The translations under genes were made by a program, and so were the position numbers. This document shows, in pieces, positions 47,420 through 56,686 of a DNA stretch of 64,000 nucleotides. The DNA lies in NCBI RefSeq assembly GCF_016735685.1, contig NZ_JAERRA010000001.1:248001-312000 (forward strand). Direction: 5' to 3'. The notes under the pieces were generated by a model that had not been told where the DNA came from, did no database searches, and saw nothing but the letters and a program-made list of their open reading frames with translations. How positions within the stretch are numbered: position 1 is the stretch's first letter; every line of letters starts with the position of its first letter. This DNA is from Piscinibacter lacus. Its GTDB lineage: Bacteria; Pseudomonadota; Gammaproteobacteria; Burkholderiales; Burkholderiaceae_C.

Positions 47420-49330
47420 ATGATCCTGCTGCCCGCCCTGCGCCTGCTGCCGGCCGCGGCCCCTGCCCGGGGGGCGCGGGCCTTGCGGGCCGGCATCGGC
47501 GCGATGGCGCGGGTGGCCGCGCTGACGCTGGCGACGGCGGCGGTCACGGCCCTGTTTGGCGCCTCGGCCCAGGCGGGCCAGGCCGCCCAATCTGCCCACC
47601 CCGCCAGCCCGCCGCGCGTGCTGCGCTACTCCTTCCCGGTGGCCGAGACCGGCTTCGACCCGGCCCAGGTGGCGGACCTCTACAGCAAGACGGTGGTCGC
47701 CAACATCTTCGAAGCGCCGCTGGCCTACGACCCCCTGGCCCGGCCGGCCCGCCTGGTGCCGCAGACGGCCGCGGCCATGCCCGAGGTCTCGGCCGAGCAC
47801 ACGCGCTTCGTCGTCACCCTCCAGCCCGGCATCTTCTTCGCGGACGACCCGGCTTTCGGCGGCCGGCCACGCGAGCTGATCGCCGCCGACTATGTCTACG
47901 CGATCAAGCGGCACTACGACCCGCGTTGGAAGAGCCCCAGCCTCTTCCTGTTCGAGAACGCCGGCCTGCTGGGCCTGGACGCGCTGCGCGCCGAAGCGCT
48001 GAAGCCCGGCGGCCGCTTCGATTACGACCGGCCGGTCGAGGGCCTGCGCGTGCTCGACCGCCACCGCTTCGAGATCCGCCTGGCGCGGCCGGCGCCGCGC
48101 TTCCTCTACACCCTGGCCGACCCCTCGGTCAGCGGCGCGGTGGCGCGCGAGGTGGTCGAGCGCCATGGCGAGGCGGTCATGGCCCATCCGGTCGGCACCG
48201 GGCCCTTCCGGCTGAGCGACTGGCGGCGCAGCTCGCGCATCGTGCTGACGCGCAACCCCGGCTTCCGCGAGCAGCGCTGGGACGCGCAGCCAGCCGCCGA
48301 CGATGCCGCGGGCCAGGCCCTGGCCGCCCGCCTGCGCGGCCGCCGGCTGCCGATGCTGGACCGTGTGGAGATCAGCATCATCGAGGAGGCCCAGCCGCGC
48401 TGGCTGGCCTTCCTGAACGGCGAGCTCGACCTGCTCGACCGGCTGCCGGCCGAGTTCGTGCCGCTGGCCCTGGCCGGCGAGCGCCTGGCCCCGCACCTGG
48501 CGCGGCAGGGCATCGGCCTGCAACGCGCGCCGGCGGTGGACACCACCTTCGTCTACTTCAACATGGACGATCCCGTGGTCGGCGGCCTGGCCCCTGCGCA
48601 GGTGGCGCTGCGCCGCGCGATCGGCCTGGCCTATGACGTGGCGGCCGAGATCGCCCTGGTGCGCCAGGGCCAGGCCCAGCCGGCCCAGGGCCTGCTGCCG
48701 CCTGGCGTCAGCGGCCATGAGCCGGCCCTGCGCAGCGAGATGAGCCGCTACGACCCGGCGCGCGCGCAGGCCCTGCTCGACCTCTACGGCTGGCGCGACC
48801 GCGACGGCGACGGCTGGCGCGAGCGGCCCGACGGCCAGCCGCTGGTACTGGCCTTCGCCAGCCAGTCGGACAAGACCTCGCGCCTGATCCGCGAGCTGTG
48901 GAAGAAGCGGCTCGATGCGGTCGGCCTGCGGGTGGACTTCCGCATCGCGCAATGGCCGGAGAACCTCAAGGCCTCGCGCGCCGGCAAGCTGATGATGTGG
49001 GGCGTGGCCTGGGGCGCGGCCACGCCGGACGGCGCCTATTTCCTGGACCTGCTCTACGGCCCGAATGCCGGCGAGGCCAATATGGCGCGCTTTCGCCTGC
49101 CGGCCTTCGATGCGCTGCAAGCCCGCATCGCCGTGCTGCCCGACGGCCCCGAGCGCGCGGCCCTGATGCACGAGGCCCAGCGCCTGGCCGTGGCCTACCT
49201 GCCCTACAAGGCCAGCAGCCACCGCATCAACACGGCGCTGACACGGCCGGGGCTGATCGGCTACCGTCCGCACCCGTTCGCCAGCGATTTCTGGCGCCAT
49301 GTCGACCGCGAGCCGGACATCCCGCGATGA
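47420..49330 (+). CDS. extracellular solute-binding protein, family 5 (copy 1)
   Basis: 636 residues. A signal peptide ends near GASAQA; a second ATG at 47504 would give a tidier one, and neither has a clear ribosome site. The family 5 (DppA/OppA-like) fold follows: VLRYSFPVAETGFDPAQVADLYSKTVVANIFEAPLAYD, GTGPFRLSDWRRSSRIVLTRNPGFRE, and a C-terminal lobe. It presents peptides or similar ligands to the divergently encoded permeases. It is clearly paralogous to copy 2, whose start overlaps its stop (ATGA). Ligand unknown; heme or peptide-like antibiotics are possible for this subgroup. Confidence 0.88.
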   Translation: MILLPALRLLPAAAPARGARALRAGIGAMARVAALTLATAAVTALFGASAQAGQAAQSAHPASPPRVLRYSFPVAETGFDPAQVADLYSKTVVANIFEAPLAYDPLARPARLVPQTAAAMPEVSAEHTRFVVTLQPGIFFADDPAFGGRPRELIAADYVYAIKRHYDPRWKSPSLFLFENAGLLGLDALRAEALKPGGRFDYDRPVEGLRVLDRHRFEIRLARPAPRFLYTLADPSVSGAVAREVVERHGEAVMAHPVGTGPFRLSDWRRSSRIVLTRNPGFREQRWDAQPAADDAAGQALAARLRGRRLPMLDRVEISIIEEAQPRWLAFLNGELDLLDRLPAEFVPLALAGERLAPHLARQGIGLQRAPAVDTTFVYFNMDDPVVGGLAPAQVALRRAIGLAYDVAAEIALVRQGQAQPAQGLLPPGVSGHEPALRSEMSRYDPARAQALLDLYGWRDRDGDGWRERPDGQPLVLAFASQSDKTSRLIRELWKKRLDAVGLRVDFRIAQWPENLKASRAGKLMMWGVAWGAATPDGAYFLDLLYGPNAGEANMARFRLPAFDALQARIAVLPDGPERAALMHEAQRLAVAYLPYKASSHRINTALTRPGLIGYRPHPFASDFWRHVDREPDIPR

Positions 49331-51210
49331 GCCCTGTCCTTCCCCCCGAGCCGAGCCCCTCCCCCGAAGCCGCCGACCCGGGCCGGCGCGCCCTGCTCGG
49401 CCAGGCCGGCCAGGCCCTGGCGGCCCTGGCCCTGCCGGCCGGCGGCCTGGGCCTGTCGATGACGGGCTCCGCCTGGGCCCAGGCTCAGGCCGCCCACGAG
49501 AAGCTGCTGCGCCTGGCCTTCAATGCCGGCGAAACCGGCTTCGACCCGGTGCAGGTCTCGGACCTGTACTCGCACACCGTCTGCGCGCATGTGTTCGAAA
49601 GCCTCTACGGCTACGACCACCTGGCCCGGCCCTTCAAGGTCAAGCCGCGTACGGCCGAGGGCATGCCGGTGGCCGAGGACGACTTCAAGACCTGGACGGT
49701 GCGCATCCGCCCCGGCATCTTCTTTGCCGAGGATGCTGCCTTCGGCGGCAAGCGCCGCGAACTGACCGCGGCCGACTACGCCTACAGCTTCAAGCGCTAT
49801 TTCGATCCGCGCTGGAAGAGCCCCGGCTATGCCAGCCTGAAGGAAGAAGGCGTGCTCGGCCTGGACGCGCTGCGCGACCGTGCCCTGAAGGACAAGACGC
49901 CCTTCGACTACGACGCGCCGGTCGAGGGCCTGCGCGTGCTCGACCGCCATGTGCTGCAGTTCCGGCTGGCCGAGTCGCGGCCGCGCTTCCTCTACACCCT
50001 GGGCTTCTTCCCCGGCATGGCACGCGAGGTGGTCGAGCGCTATGGCGAGGAGCTGGGCGCCCATCCGGTCGGCACCGGGCCCTTCGTGCTAGGGCGCTGG
50101 CGGCGCAGCTCGCTGATCGAGCTCAAGCGCAATCCGGGCTTCCGCGAGATGGTCTACGAGGCCGAGCCGAATGCCGACGATGCCGAGGGCCAGGCCATCC
50201 TGGCGGCGCTCAAGGGCAAGCGCCTGCCCATCGTCGACCGGGTCGAGATCAGCATCATCGAGGAGACCCAGCCGCGCTGGCTGGCCTTCCTGAACGGGCA
50301 GCTCGACCTGTCGGCCGTGCCCGGCGAATTCATCGCCCAGGCCGTGCCCAACGGCGTGCTGGCCCCCAACCTGGCCAAGCGCGGCATGCGCATGCAGCGC
50401 AACATCGGCTCGGACGTGACGATGACCATGTTCAACATGGAGCATCCGCTGGTCGGCGGCACGACGCCGGAGAAGGTCGCGCTGCGCCGCGCGATCGGCC
50501 TGGGCATCGACCTCAAGCGCGAGATTCAGATCGTGCGCCGCGGCCAGGCCGTGCCGGCCCAGGCCGGGCTGGCGCCCAACACCTACGGCTACGAGCAGCA
50601 CCTCAAGACCGAGAACAGCGATTTCGACCCGGCCCGCGCCCATGCCCTGCTCGACCTCTACGGCTACCGCCGCGGCAGCGACGGCTGGCGCCGCCAGCCC
50701 AACGGCCAGGCCCTGACGCTGGAGGTGGCCACCCAGAGCGACGCGATCTCGCGCCAGTTTGACGAGCTGTGGAAGAAGAACATGGACGCGCTGGGCCTGA
50801 AGACGGCCTTCCGCATCGGCCAGTGGCCTGAGCAGCTCAAGGCCGCGCGCGCCGGCAACCTGATGATCTGGGGCCTGGGCTCCAGCGCCAGCTCGCCCGA
50901 CGGGCAGGACGCGCTGGAACGCGGCTTCGGCCCCGGCGCCGGCGGCAGCAACCTGGCGCGCTTCAAGCTGGACGCCTTCGACGAGGTCTTCCGCAAGATG
51001 GGCGCCCTGCCCGACGGCCCCGAGCGCCTGGCCCTGTTCCGCGAGGCCAACCGCCTGCTGCTGGCCTACATGCCCTACAAGTTCAATGTGCACCGCATCG
51101 CGACCGACCTCAGCCAGCCCTGGCTGACTGGCTACAAGCGGCCGACCTTCTGGCTGGACCAGTGGCAGCACCTGGACGTGGACATGGCGCTGCGGGCGAA
51201 AGCCGGCTGA
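49327..51210 (+). CDS. extracellular solute-binding protein, family 5 (copy 2)
   Basis: 627 residues. The N-terminus has a GRRALLGQAGQALAALAL stretch, weakly like a Tat signal, ending near SAWAQA. The mature protein repeats the plan of copy 1: LRLAFNAGETGFDPVQVSDLYSHTVCAHVFESLYGYDHLARP, GTGPFVLGRWRRSSLIELKRNPGFREM, RVEISIIEETQPRWLAFLNGQLDL. Conserved blocks diverge most in the segment QRNIGSDVTMTMFNMEHPLVGG (QRAPAVDTTFVYFNMDDPVVGG in copy 1), near the presumed ligand cleft. Tandem copies suggest two ligand specificities for one transporter. Confidence 0.88.
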   Translation: MSPVLPPEPSPSPEAADPGRRALLGQAGQALAALALPAGGLGLSMTGSAWAQAQAAHEKLLRLAFNAGETGFDPVQVSDLYSHTVCAHVFESLYGYDHLARPFKVKPRTAEGMPVAEDDFKTWTVRIRPGIFFAEDAAFGGKRRELTAADYAYSFKRYFDPRWKSPGYASLKEEGVLGLDALRDRALKDKTPFDYDAPVEGLRVLDRHVLQFRLAESRPRFLYTLGFFPGMAREVVERYGEELGAHPVGTGPFVLGRWRRSSLIELKRNPGFREMVYEAEPNADDAEGQAILAALKGKRLPIVDRVEISIIEETQPRWLAFLNGQLDLSAVPGEFIAQAVPNGVLAPNLAKRGMRMQRNIGSDVTMTMFNMEHPLVGGTTPEKVALRRAIGLGIDLKREIQIVRRGQAVPAQAGLAPNTYGYEQHLKTENSDFDPARAHALLDLYGYRRGSDGWRRQPNGQALTLEVATQSDAISRQFDELWKKNMDALGLKTAFRIGQWPEQLKAARAGNLMIWGLGSSASSPDGQDALERGFGPGAGGSNLARFKLDAFDEVFRKMGALPDGPERLALFREANRLLLAYMPYKFNVHRIATDLSQPWLTGYKRPTFWLDQWQHLDVDMALRAKAG

Positions 51211-51240
51211 CAGGCCGTCAGCGGCTGCCGGCCGCCTCCC

Positions 51241-51246
51241 TACAAT
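51241..51246 (+). promoter_or_regulatory. possible -10 element of ilvE
   Basis: TACAAT lies 32 bp before the ilvE ATG, matching the TACAAT-type -10 common in this group. No convincing -35 is seen at 17 bp, so this is tentative. Confidence 0.35.
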
Positions 51247-51278
51247 CCGGCGTTTTTCCAGGTTTCGGAAGGTTTCCC

Positions 51279-52202
51279 ATGTCGATGCACGACCGTGACG
51301 GCAAGATTTGGATGGACGGCCAGATGGTCGAGTGGCGCGACGCCAAGGTCCACGTCCTCACCCACACCTTGCACTACGGCTGTGGCGCCTTCGAGGGCGT
51401 GCGCGCCTACGACACGGTGAACGGCCCGGCCATCTTCCGCCTGCGCGAGCACACCGAGCGCCTGTTCAACAGCGCCAAGATCCTGCGCATGAAGGTGCCC
51501 TTCTCGGTCGAGCAGGTCGAGCAGGCCCAGCTCGAAGTGGTCAAGGCCAACGGCCTGAAGAGCGGCTACATCCGCCCCCTGGTGTGGCTGGGCTCGGAGA
51601 AGCTGGGCGTCAACCCGCGCGGCGCGCAGGTGCACCTGATGGTGGCGGCCTGGCACTGGGGCGCCTACCTGGGCGAGGAAGGCCTCAAGCGCGGCATCCG
51701 CGTCAAGACCAGCAGCTACACCCGCCACCACGTCAACATCACCATGACGCAGGCCAAGGCGGTGAGCAACTACACCAACTCCATCCTGGCCAACCTCGAA
51801 GCGACCGAGGACGGCTACGACGAGGCCCTGCTGCTCGACAGCGCCGGCTTCGTCAGCGAGGGCGCGGGCGAGAACCTCTTCGTGGTGAAGAAGGGCGTGA
51901 TCTACACGCCCGACCTGTCGGCCGGCGCGCTCAACGGCATCACCCGCAACACCATCTTCCACATTGCCAAGGACCTGGGCCTGGAGATCGTGCAGAAGCG
52001 CATCACGCGGGACGAGGTCTACATCGCCGACGAGGCCTTCTTCACCGGCACCGCCGCCGAAGTGACGCCGATCCGCGAGCTGGACCGCCTGGACATCGGC
52101 ATCGGCAGCCGCGGCCCCATCACCGAGAAGATCCAGAGCGCCTTCTTCGACATCGTGAACGGCCGCAACCCGAAGTACGCCGAGTGGCTGACTGCGGTCT
52201 GA
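51279..52202 (+). CDS. ilvE: branched-chain amino acid aminotransferase IlvE
   Basis: 307 residues of the fold IV PLP aminotransferases, making valine, leucine and isoleucine from their 2-oxo acids. Seen are HTLHYGCGAFEGVRAYDTVNGPAIFRLREHTERLFNSAKIL, the PLP lysine in TMTQAKAVSNYTNSILANLEATEDGYDEALLLD, EGAGENLFVVKKG and ADEAFFTGTAAEVTPIRELD. The ATG at 51279 is the conserved start. The following genes (zinc finger, MOSC) are close on the same strand and may be co-transcribed. Confidence 0.96.
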   Translation: MSMHDRDGKIWMDGQMVEWRDAKVHVLTHTLHYGCGAFEGVRAYDTVNGPAIFRLREHTERLFNSAKILRMKVPFSVEQVEQAQLEVVKANGLKSGYIRPLVWLGSEKLGVNPRGAQVHLMVAAWHWGAYLGEEGLKRGIRVKTSSYTRHHVNITMTQAKAVSNYTNSILANLEATEDGYDEALLLDSAGFVSEGAGENLFVVKKGVIYTPDLSAGALNGITRNTIFHIAKDLGLEIVQKRITRDEVYIADEAFFTGTAAEVTPIRELDRLDIGIGSRGPITEKIQSAFFDIVNGRNPKYAEWLTAV

Positions 52203-52245
52203 AGCCGGCCCCAACCCTTCCCTCCCCATCGTTCGAGAGGCCCCG

Positions 52246-52467
52246 ATGAGCACTGCCACCTCCAGCACGCCCAAGGCGGTCGTCGAAGTCGGCGCGGCCG
52301 AGCTGCACGGCCCGGGCGTCGTCTTCTGCCCCAATCCGAAGATGCCGCTGTGGAGCAACCATCCGCGCGTCTACCTGGACGTGGCCTCCACCGGCGAGGC
52401 GCGCTGCGCCTACTGCGGCACGGTCTACCGGCTGAAAGCCGGCGAGACGCTGCACGGCCACCACTGA
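52246..52467 (+). CDS. zf-CHCC zinc-finger protein
   Basis: 73 residues. The zinc site is Cys-His-Cys-Cys: VVFCPNP, then WSNHPRVYLD, then ARCAYCGTVYRL, the zf-CHCC pattern also found in the mitochondrial complex I subunit NDUFS6. Bacterial copies often follow ilvE in Burkholderiales. Exact role unknown. It starts 43 bp after ilvE, and the MOSC gene starts 16 bp after it. Confidence 0.88.
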   Translation: MSTATSSTPKAVVEVGAAELHGPGVVFCPNPKMPLWSNHPRVYLDVASTGEARCAYCGTVYRLKAGETLHGHH

Positions 52468-52483
52468 GCGCGACGGCCGCACG

Positions 52484-53068
52484 ATGGCAAGCACCGGGCA
52501 GTTGCGGAGCGTCAACGTCGCCAGCACCCGGCTGCTGCTGGCCGGCGGCCGCAGCGTGCTCAGCGGCATCCGCAAGCGGCCGGTCGAGGGCCGGGTGGCG
52601 GTGCAGCCCCTGGGCCTGGGCGGCGACGAGCAGGCCGACCTCTCCGTGCATGGCGGCCTGTCCAAGGCCGTCTACGCCTACCCGGCCGAGCACTACCTCC
52701 TGTGGCAGACCATGCGCGCCCAGGCCGGCGCCGCCGCCTGGGGCGAGGCCTTGCCGCATGGCGCGATGGGCGAGAACCTGACGATCACCGGCCTGCTGGA
52801 GGCCGAGGCCTGCGTCGGCGACCTGCTGCGCTTTCCCGACTGCGCGCTGGCGGTGAGCGAGCCGCGCCAGCCCTGCTTCAAGTTTGAGGCGGTGATGGGC
52901 TTCAAGCAGGCCGCCAAGATGATGGTGCAGTCCGGCACCTGCGGCTTCTACTTGGCCGTGCGCGAGCCGGGCACGATCGCGGCCGGCGAGACTTTCGAGA
53001 TCGTCCCCGGCCCGCGCCAGGTCACGATCCGGGAGCTTTTCCTCGCGGTGCGGATCAAGCACCGATGA
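52484..53068 (+). CDS. MOSC-domain protein (YiiM-like)
   Basis: 194 residues. The MOSC domain shows GGDEQADLSVHGGLSKAVYAYPAEHYLLW near the start, GENLTITGLLEAEACVGDLLRF, and the reactive cysteine in EPRQPCFKFE. YiiM-like MOSC proteins are molybdenum-cofactor-binding reductases of N-hydroxylated compounds. This one would depend on cofactor made by the pathway that includes moaC at the start of the window. Its stop overlaps the next ATG. Confidence 0.88.
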   Translation: MASTGQLRSVNVASTRLLLAGGRSVLSGIRKRPVEGRVAVQPLGLGGDEQADLSVHGGLSKAVYAYPAEHYLLWQTMRAQAGAAAWGEALPHGAMGENLTITGLLEAEACVGDLLRFPDCALAVSEPRQPCFKFEAVMGFKQAAKMMVQSGTCGFYLAVREPGTIAAGETFEIVPGPRQVTIRELFLAVRIKHR

Positions 53069-53874
53069 ACGCCCCGAGCCCCCTGTCCTTCCTTCGCGCG
53101 ACCGGCCTGGCCCTGCTGTTGGCCGCCGGTCCGGTCTCGGCCACCGTGCTGCCGTCTGCGCCCGACTGGCCGCGGGCCGACTGGCTGCTGCTGGGCGAGG
53201 AGCACGATGCCCTGGCCCACCAGCAGCTCTCGGCCGCCGTGGTCGAGCGCCTGGCCGCACAGGGCCGGCTGGCCGCGGTGGCGCTGGAAATGGCCGAGGC
53301 GGGCCGCAGCAGCGCCGGCCTGCCGCGCGACGCCGACGAGGCCCGTGTCCGCGAGGCCCTGGCCTGGAACGACGCCGGCTGGCCCTGGGCCGCCTACGGC
53401 CGCATCGTCATGGCCGCGGTGCGGGCCGGCGTGCCGGTGCATGGCGCCAACCTGCCGCGCAGCCGCATGCGCGAGGCCATGGGCGATGCCGCGCTCGACG
53501 GCCGCGTGTCCGACAGCCTGCGCGCCCGGCTGCAGGACGATGTGCGCGCCAACCACTGCGACCTGCTGCCCGCCGCCCAGTTGCCGGGCATGACGCGCAT
53601 CCAGATCGCCCGCGACCTGGCGATGGCCGACACCCTCGTCCGGCTGCGCGAGCCCGGCCGGGTCGTGCTGCTGGTGGCCGGCAGCTACCACGTCGACCAG
53701 CGTCTGGGCGTGCCCTTGCACCTGCCGCGCGAAGGCCGCGCCGAATCCGTCCGCATGGCGGCCGGCCAGCCGGCCGACGGCGCGCAGCCCGAGGGCTACG
53801 ACCGGCTCTGGCCGACCCCCGCCCTCGACCGGCCGGCCGACCCCTGCGCCGAGCTGCGCAAGCCGCGCGGCTGA
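53065..53874 (+). CDS. ChaN-family (DUF399) exported protein
   Basis: 269 residues with a signal peptide (to about residue 27, GPVSA/TV). The ChaN fold follows: WLLLGEEHDALAHQQLSAAVVERLA, VALEMAEAGRSSAG, GWPWAAYGRIVMAAVRAGVPVHGANLPRSRMREAM, and the metal/heme-region VVLLVAGSYHVDQRLGVPLHL. Campylobacter ChaN binds heme and is linked to iron uptake. No lipobox is seen, so it is likely a soluble periplasmic protein. It overlaps the MOSC gene by 4 bp. Confidence 0.8.
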   Translation: MNAPSPLSFLRATGLALLLAAGPVSATVLPSAPDWPRADWLLLGEEHDALAHQQLSAAVVERLAAQGRLAAVALEMAEAGRSSAGLPRDADEARVREALAWNDAGWPWAAYGRIVMAAVRAGVPVHGANLPRSRMREAMGDAALDGRVSDSLRARLQDDVRANHCDLLPAAQLPGMTRIQIARDLAMADTLVRLREPGRVVLLVAGSYHVDQRLGVPLHLPREGRAESVRMAAGQPADGAQPEGYDRLWPTPALDRPADPCAELRKPRG

Positions 53875-53958
53875 AGCCTGCCGATTCCCGCCGGGCTGCC
53901 CGGGCCTGCCCGCGGGCGGCCGGCGGCGCGGCCCGCTCCCCTTGTCCGGATTCCCACC

Positions 53959-54843
53959 ATGCTGGCCTACCGACACGCCTTCCACGCCGGCAACCATGCC
54001 GATGTGCTGAAGCACCTGGTGCTCGTCCAGGTGCTTCAGTACATGAACCAGAAGCCGCGGCCCTACACCCTGATCGACAGCCATGCCGGGGCCGGCGCCT
54101 ATTCGCTGGGCAGCGCCGAGGCGCGCAAGAAGGGCGAGGCCGAGCTCGGCATCCACCGCGTGCTGGCGCACAAGGCGCGGCACAAGCCGCCCGAGGCGGT
54201 CGAGCGCTACCTGGAGCTGCTGCAGGCCTTCAACCCCGGCGGCGGCCTGGGCCGCTACCCCGGCTCGCCCGAGATCGCGCGCATGCTGCTGCGCGAGGAC
54301 GATCCGCTGATGCTCTATGAGCTGCATCCGACCGATGTCGAATCGCTGGCCCGCCACCAGATCGACCGCCGCCTGACCCGGGTGCACCGGGCCGACGGCT
54401 TCGCCGCGCCGCGTGCCCACCTGCCGCCGCCCTCGCGGCGCGCGGTGCTGGTGATGGACCCGTCCTACGAGACGCGCGGCGACTACCCCAAGGTGCTGGC
54501 CGCCGTGCGCGAGACGCTGCAGCGCTTCCCGGAGACGGTGATCCTGGTCTGGTATCCGCAGGTGCAGCGGGTCGAGGCGGCCGAGCTGCCGCGGCGGCTG
54601 AAATCCGCCATCGAGGCCCTGGGCAAGGCCGGCGCCGGCGGCAAGCCCCTGGGCTGGCTGCATGCCCGGCTGACCGTGCAGGCGCCCGATGCGCAGGGTT
54701 TCGGCCTGGCCGGCAGCGGCGTCTTCCTGGTCAATCCGCCCTGGACCCTGCACGACGAGCTCAAGTCCAGCCTGCCCTGGCTGGCCGCCGCCCTGGCGCA
54801 GACCGACACGCCCAGCTACGTGCTGGACCACCGGGCGGTGTAA
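53959..54843 (+). CDS. rlmJ: 23S rRNA (adenine-2030-N6)-methyltransferase RlmJ
   Basis: 294 residues. The conserved N-terminus MLAYRHAFHAGNHADVLKHLVL is the RlmJ hallmark (His contacts to target adenine). Then come LIDSHAGAGAYSL (SAM-binding), YELHPTD and the N6-adenine methyltransferase motif VMDPSYE (the DPPY-like element). C-terminal GSGVFLVNPPWTL is also conserved. It methylates A2030 of 23S rRNA using S-adenosylmethionine, giving SAH that the metH cycle recycles. Confidence 0.95.
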   Translation: MLAYRHAFHAGNHADVLKHLVLVQVLQYMNQKPRPYTLIDSHAGAGAYSLGSAEARKKGEAELGIHRVLAHKARHKPPEAVERYLELLQAFNPGGGLGRYPGSPEIARMLLREDDPLMLYELHPTDVESLARHQIDRRLTRVHRADGFAAPRAHLPPPSRRAVLVMDPSYETRGDYPKVLAAVRETLQRFPETVILVWYPQVQRVEAAELPRRLKSAIEALGKAGAGGKPLGWLHARLTVQAPDAQGFGLAGSGVFLVNPPWTLHDELKSSLPWLAAALAQTDTPSYVLDHRAV

Positions 54844-54881
54844 GGCCGGGCGCCGCCCCCCCGCCCGCAAGGAGTCGCCCC

Positions 54882-56654
54882 GTGGCCTTCACCGACCCCT
54901 TCGCCCTGCTGGGCCAGCGCCGCTTCGGGCCCTTCTTCTGGACGCAGTTCGCCGGAGCGGCGAACGACAACCTGTTCAAGTTCGCGCTCACCGTGCTGGT
55001 GACCTACCAGGTGCAGGTCGCCTGGCTGCCGCCGGCGATGGCCGGGCTGGTGATCGGCGCGCTCTTCATCCTGCCCTTCGTGCTGTTCTCGGCAAGCAGC
55101 GGCCAGTTGGCCGACAAGTACGAGAAGGCCGCGCTGATGCGCCGGACCAAGGACCTGGAGCTGCTCATCATGGCCCTGGCCGCCTGGGGCCTGCTGGCCG
55201 AGCAGTTGCCGCTGCTGCTGGCCTGCATCTTCCTGATGGGCTTGCAGTCCACGCTGTTCGGGCCGGTCAAGTTCGCCTACCTGCCGCAGCACCTGAGCCC
55301 GGCGGAGCTGACCGGCGGCAACGGCATGGTCGAGATGGGCACCTTCGTCGCCATCCTGCTCGGCAACCTGGCCGGCGGCCTGCTGATCGACGGCCCGCAG
55401 GGGCCGCTGGCGGTGGCCGGGGCCTGCCTGGTCGTGGCGGCCCTGGGCCGCTGGAGCGCGCAGCGGGTGCCGTCCTCGCCGGCCGCCGACCCGGGACTGC
55501 GGATCCGCTGGAACCCGCTGAGCGAGACCTGGCGCAATCTGCAGCAGGCGCGCGGCGATGCAGTGGTCTTCCGCTCCCTGCTCGGCATCTCCTGGATGTG
55601 GTTCTACGGCGCGGTGCTGCTCAGCCAGTTCCCGGCCCTGGCCAAGGAGGTGCTGCGCGGCGATGCCGGCGTGGCCTCGCTGCTGCTGGCGGTGTTCTCG
55701 GTGGGCATCGGCCTGGGCGCCCTGCTCTGCGAGCAACTGAGCCGCAAGCAGGTGGAGATCGGCCTGGTGCCGCTGGGCGCGATCGGCATGAGCGTCTTCG
55801 GCATCGACCTTTACCTGGCCACGCGCGGCTTCGCCCCCGGCCCCGGCCCGCTGCGGGATGTGGCGGGCTTCCTGGCGACGCCCGGCGGCTGGCGCGTGCT
55901 GGCCGACCTGGCCCTGCTCGCAGCGGCCACCGGCCTCTACAGCGTGCCCATGTATGCCCTGATCCAGTTGCGCTCGCCGCCCAGCCACCGGGCGCGGATC
56001 ATCGCGGCCAACAACATCCTCAATGCCCTGTTCATGGTGGCCAGCAGCCTGTTGGCCGGCGCCCTGCTGGCGGCGGGGGCCAGCTTGCAGGAGCTGATCC
56101 TGGCGACGGCGCTGCTCAATGCGCTGGTGGCGGGCGCGGTCTTCGTCTGCGTGCCCGACTACCTGCTGCGCCTGGCGGTGCTGGTCGCGGCCCGGCCGGT
56201 CCACCGCCTGCGGGTGGAGGGCGCGGAGGCACTGCCAGCCACCGGCCCGGCCCTGCTGCGTGTCCCGGCGCTGGGCCCGCTCGGCCCCCTGCTCTTGCAG
56301 GCCCTGGGGCCGCGGCCGGTGCGCTGCCTGGTCGATGAAGCGGCGCTGGCGCGTCCGCTGCTGGGCCGACTGCTGCGCCTGGCCGGCGCCCTGGACGGCC
56401 GCCGCATCGACGACCGCCTGCGCGACGAGGCGGCCCTGCACGCAGCCCTGGCCCAGGGCGAGCTGGTCGCCGTCTTCGAGGCGGACGCAGCCGCCGCGGC
56501 CGTATGCGAAAGCGCTGCGGCAGACCTTCCCGTCTTCCGCCTGCGGCGCCTGGGCGCCGGGCCGGCCGCCGGCCCGGCGCGCCTGGGCGAGCGCATCGGC
56601 TTGCAGGTAGAAAGCTGCGCGTCACCGGGCCCGCACGCGGGGCTGGCAGACTGA
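54882..56654 (+). CDS. LplT-like MFS transporter with a degenerate acyltransferase tail
   Basis: 590 residues, GTG start with AAGGAG 8 bp upstream. Residues 1-420 are an MFS domain of the lysophospholipid flippase LplT type: FFWTQFAGAANDNLFKFALTVLVTY, SSGQLADKYEKAALMRRTKDLE, LQSTLFGPVKFAYLPQHLSPAELTGGNGMVEMGTF. Residues about 425-590 align with the PlsC-like acyltransferase fused to LplT in related proteins, but the HX4D catalytic motif is gone (RVPALGPLGPLLL) and the later FPEG motif reads FEADA. The tail is therefore probably inactive. The transporter moves lysophospholipids across the inner membrane. Confidence 0.85.
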   Translation: MAFTDPFALLGQRRFGPFFWTQFAGAANDNLFKFALTVLVTYQVQVAWLPPAMAGLVIGALFILPFVLFSASSGQLADKYEKAALMRRTKDLELLIMALAAWGLLAEQLPLLLACIFLMGLQSTLFGPVKFAYLPQHLSPAELTGGNGMVEMGTFVAILLGNLAGGLLIDGPQGPLAVAGACLVVAALGRWSAQRVPSSPAADPGLRIRWNPLSETWRNLQQARGDAVVFRSLLGISWMWFYGAVLLSQFPALAKEVLRGDAGVASLLLAVFSVGIGLGALLCEQLSRKQVEIGLVPLGAIGMSVFGIDLYLATRGFAPGPGPLRDVAGFLATPGGWRVLADLALLAAATGLYSVPMYALIQLRSPPSHRARIIAANNILNALFMVASSLLAGALLAAGASLQELILATALLNALVAGAVFVCVPDYLLRLAVLVAARPVHRLRVEGAEALPATGPALLRVPALGPLGPLLLQALGPRPVRCLVDEAALARPLLGRLLRLAGALDGRRIDDRLRDEAALHAALAQGELVAVFEADAAAAAVCESAAADLPVFRLRRLGAGPAAGPARLGERIGLQVESCASPGPHAGLAD

Positions 56655-56686
56655 GGCCTTCCCGCGTCCCCCGCCCTCCTCCGCCC

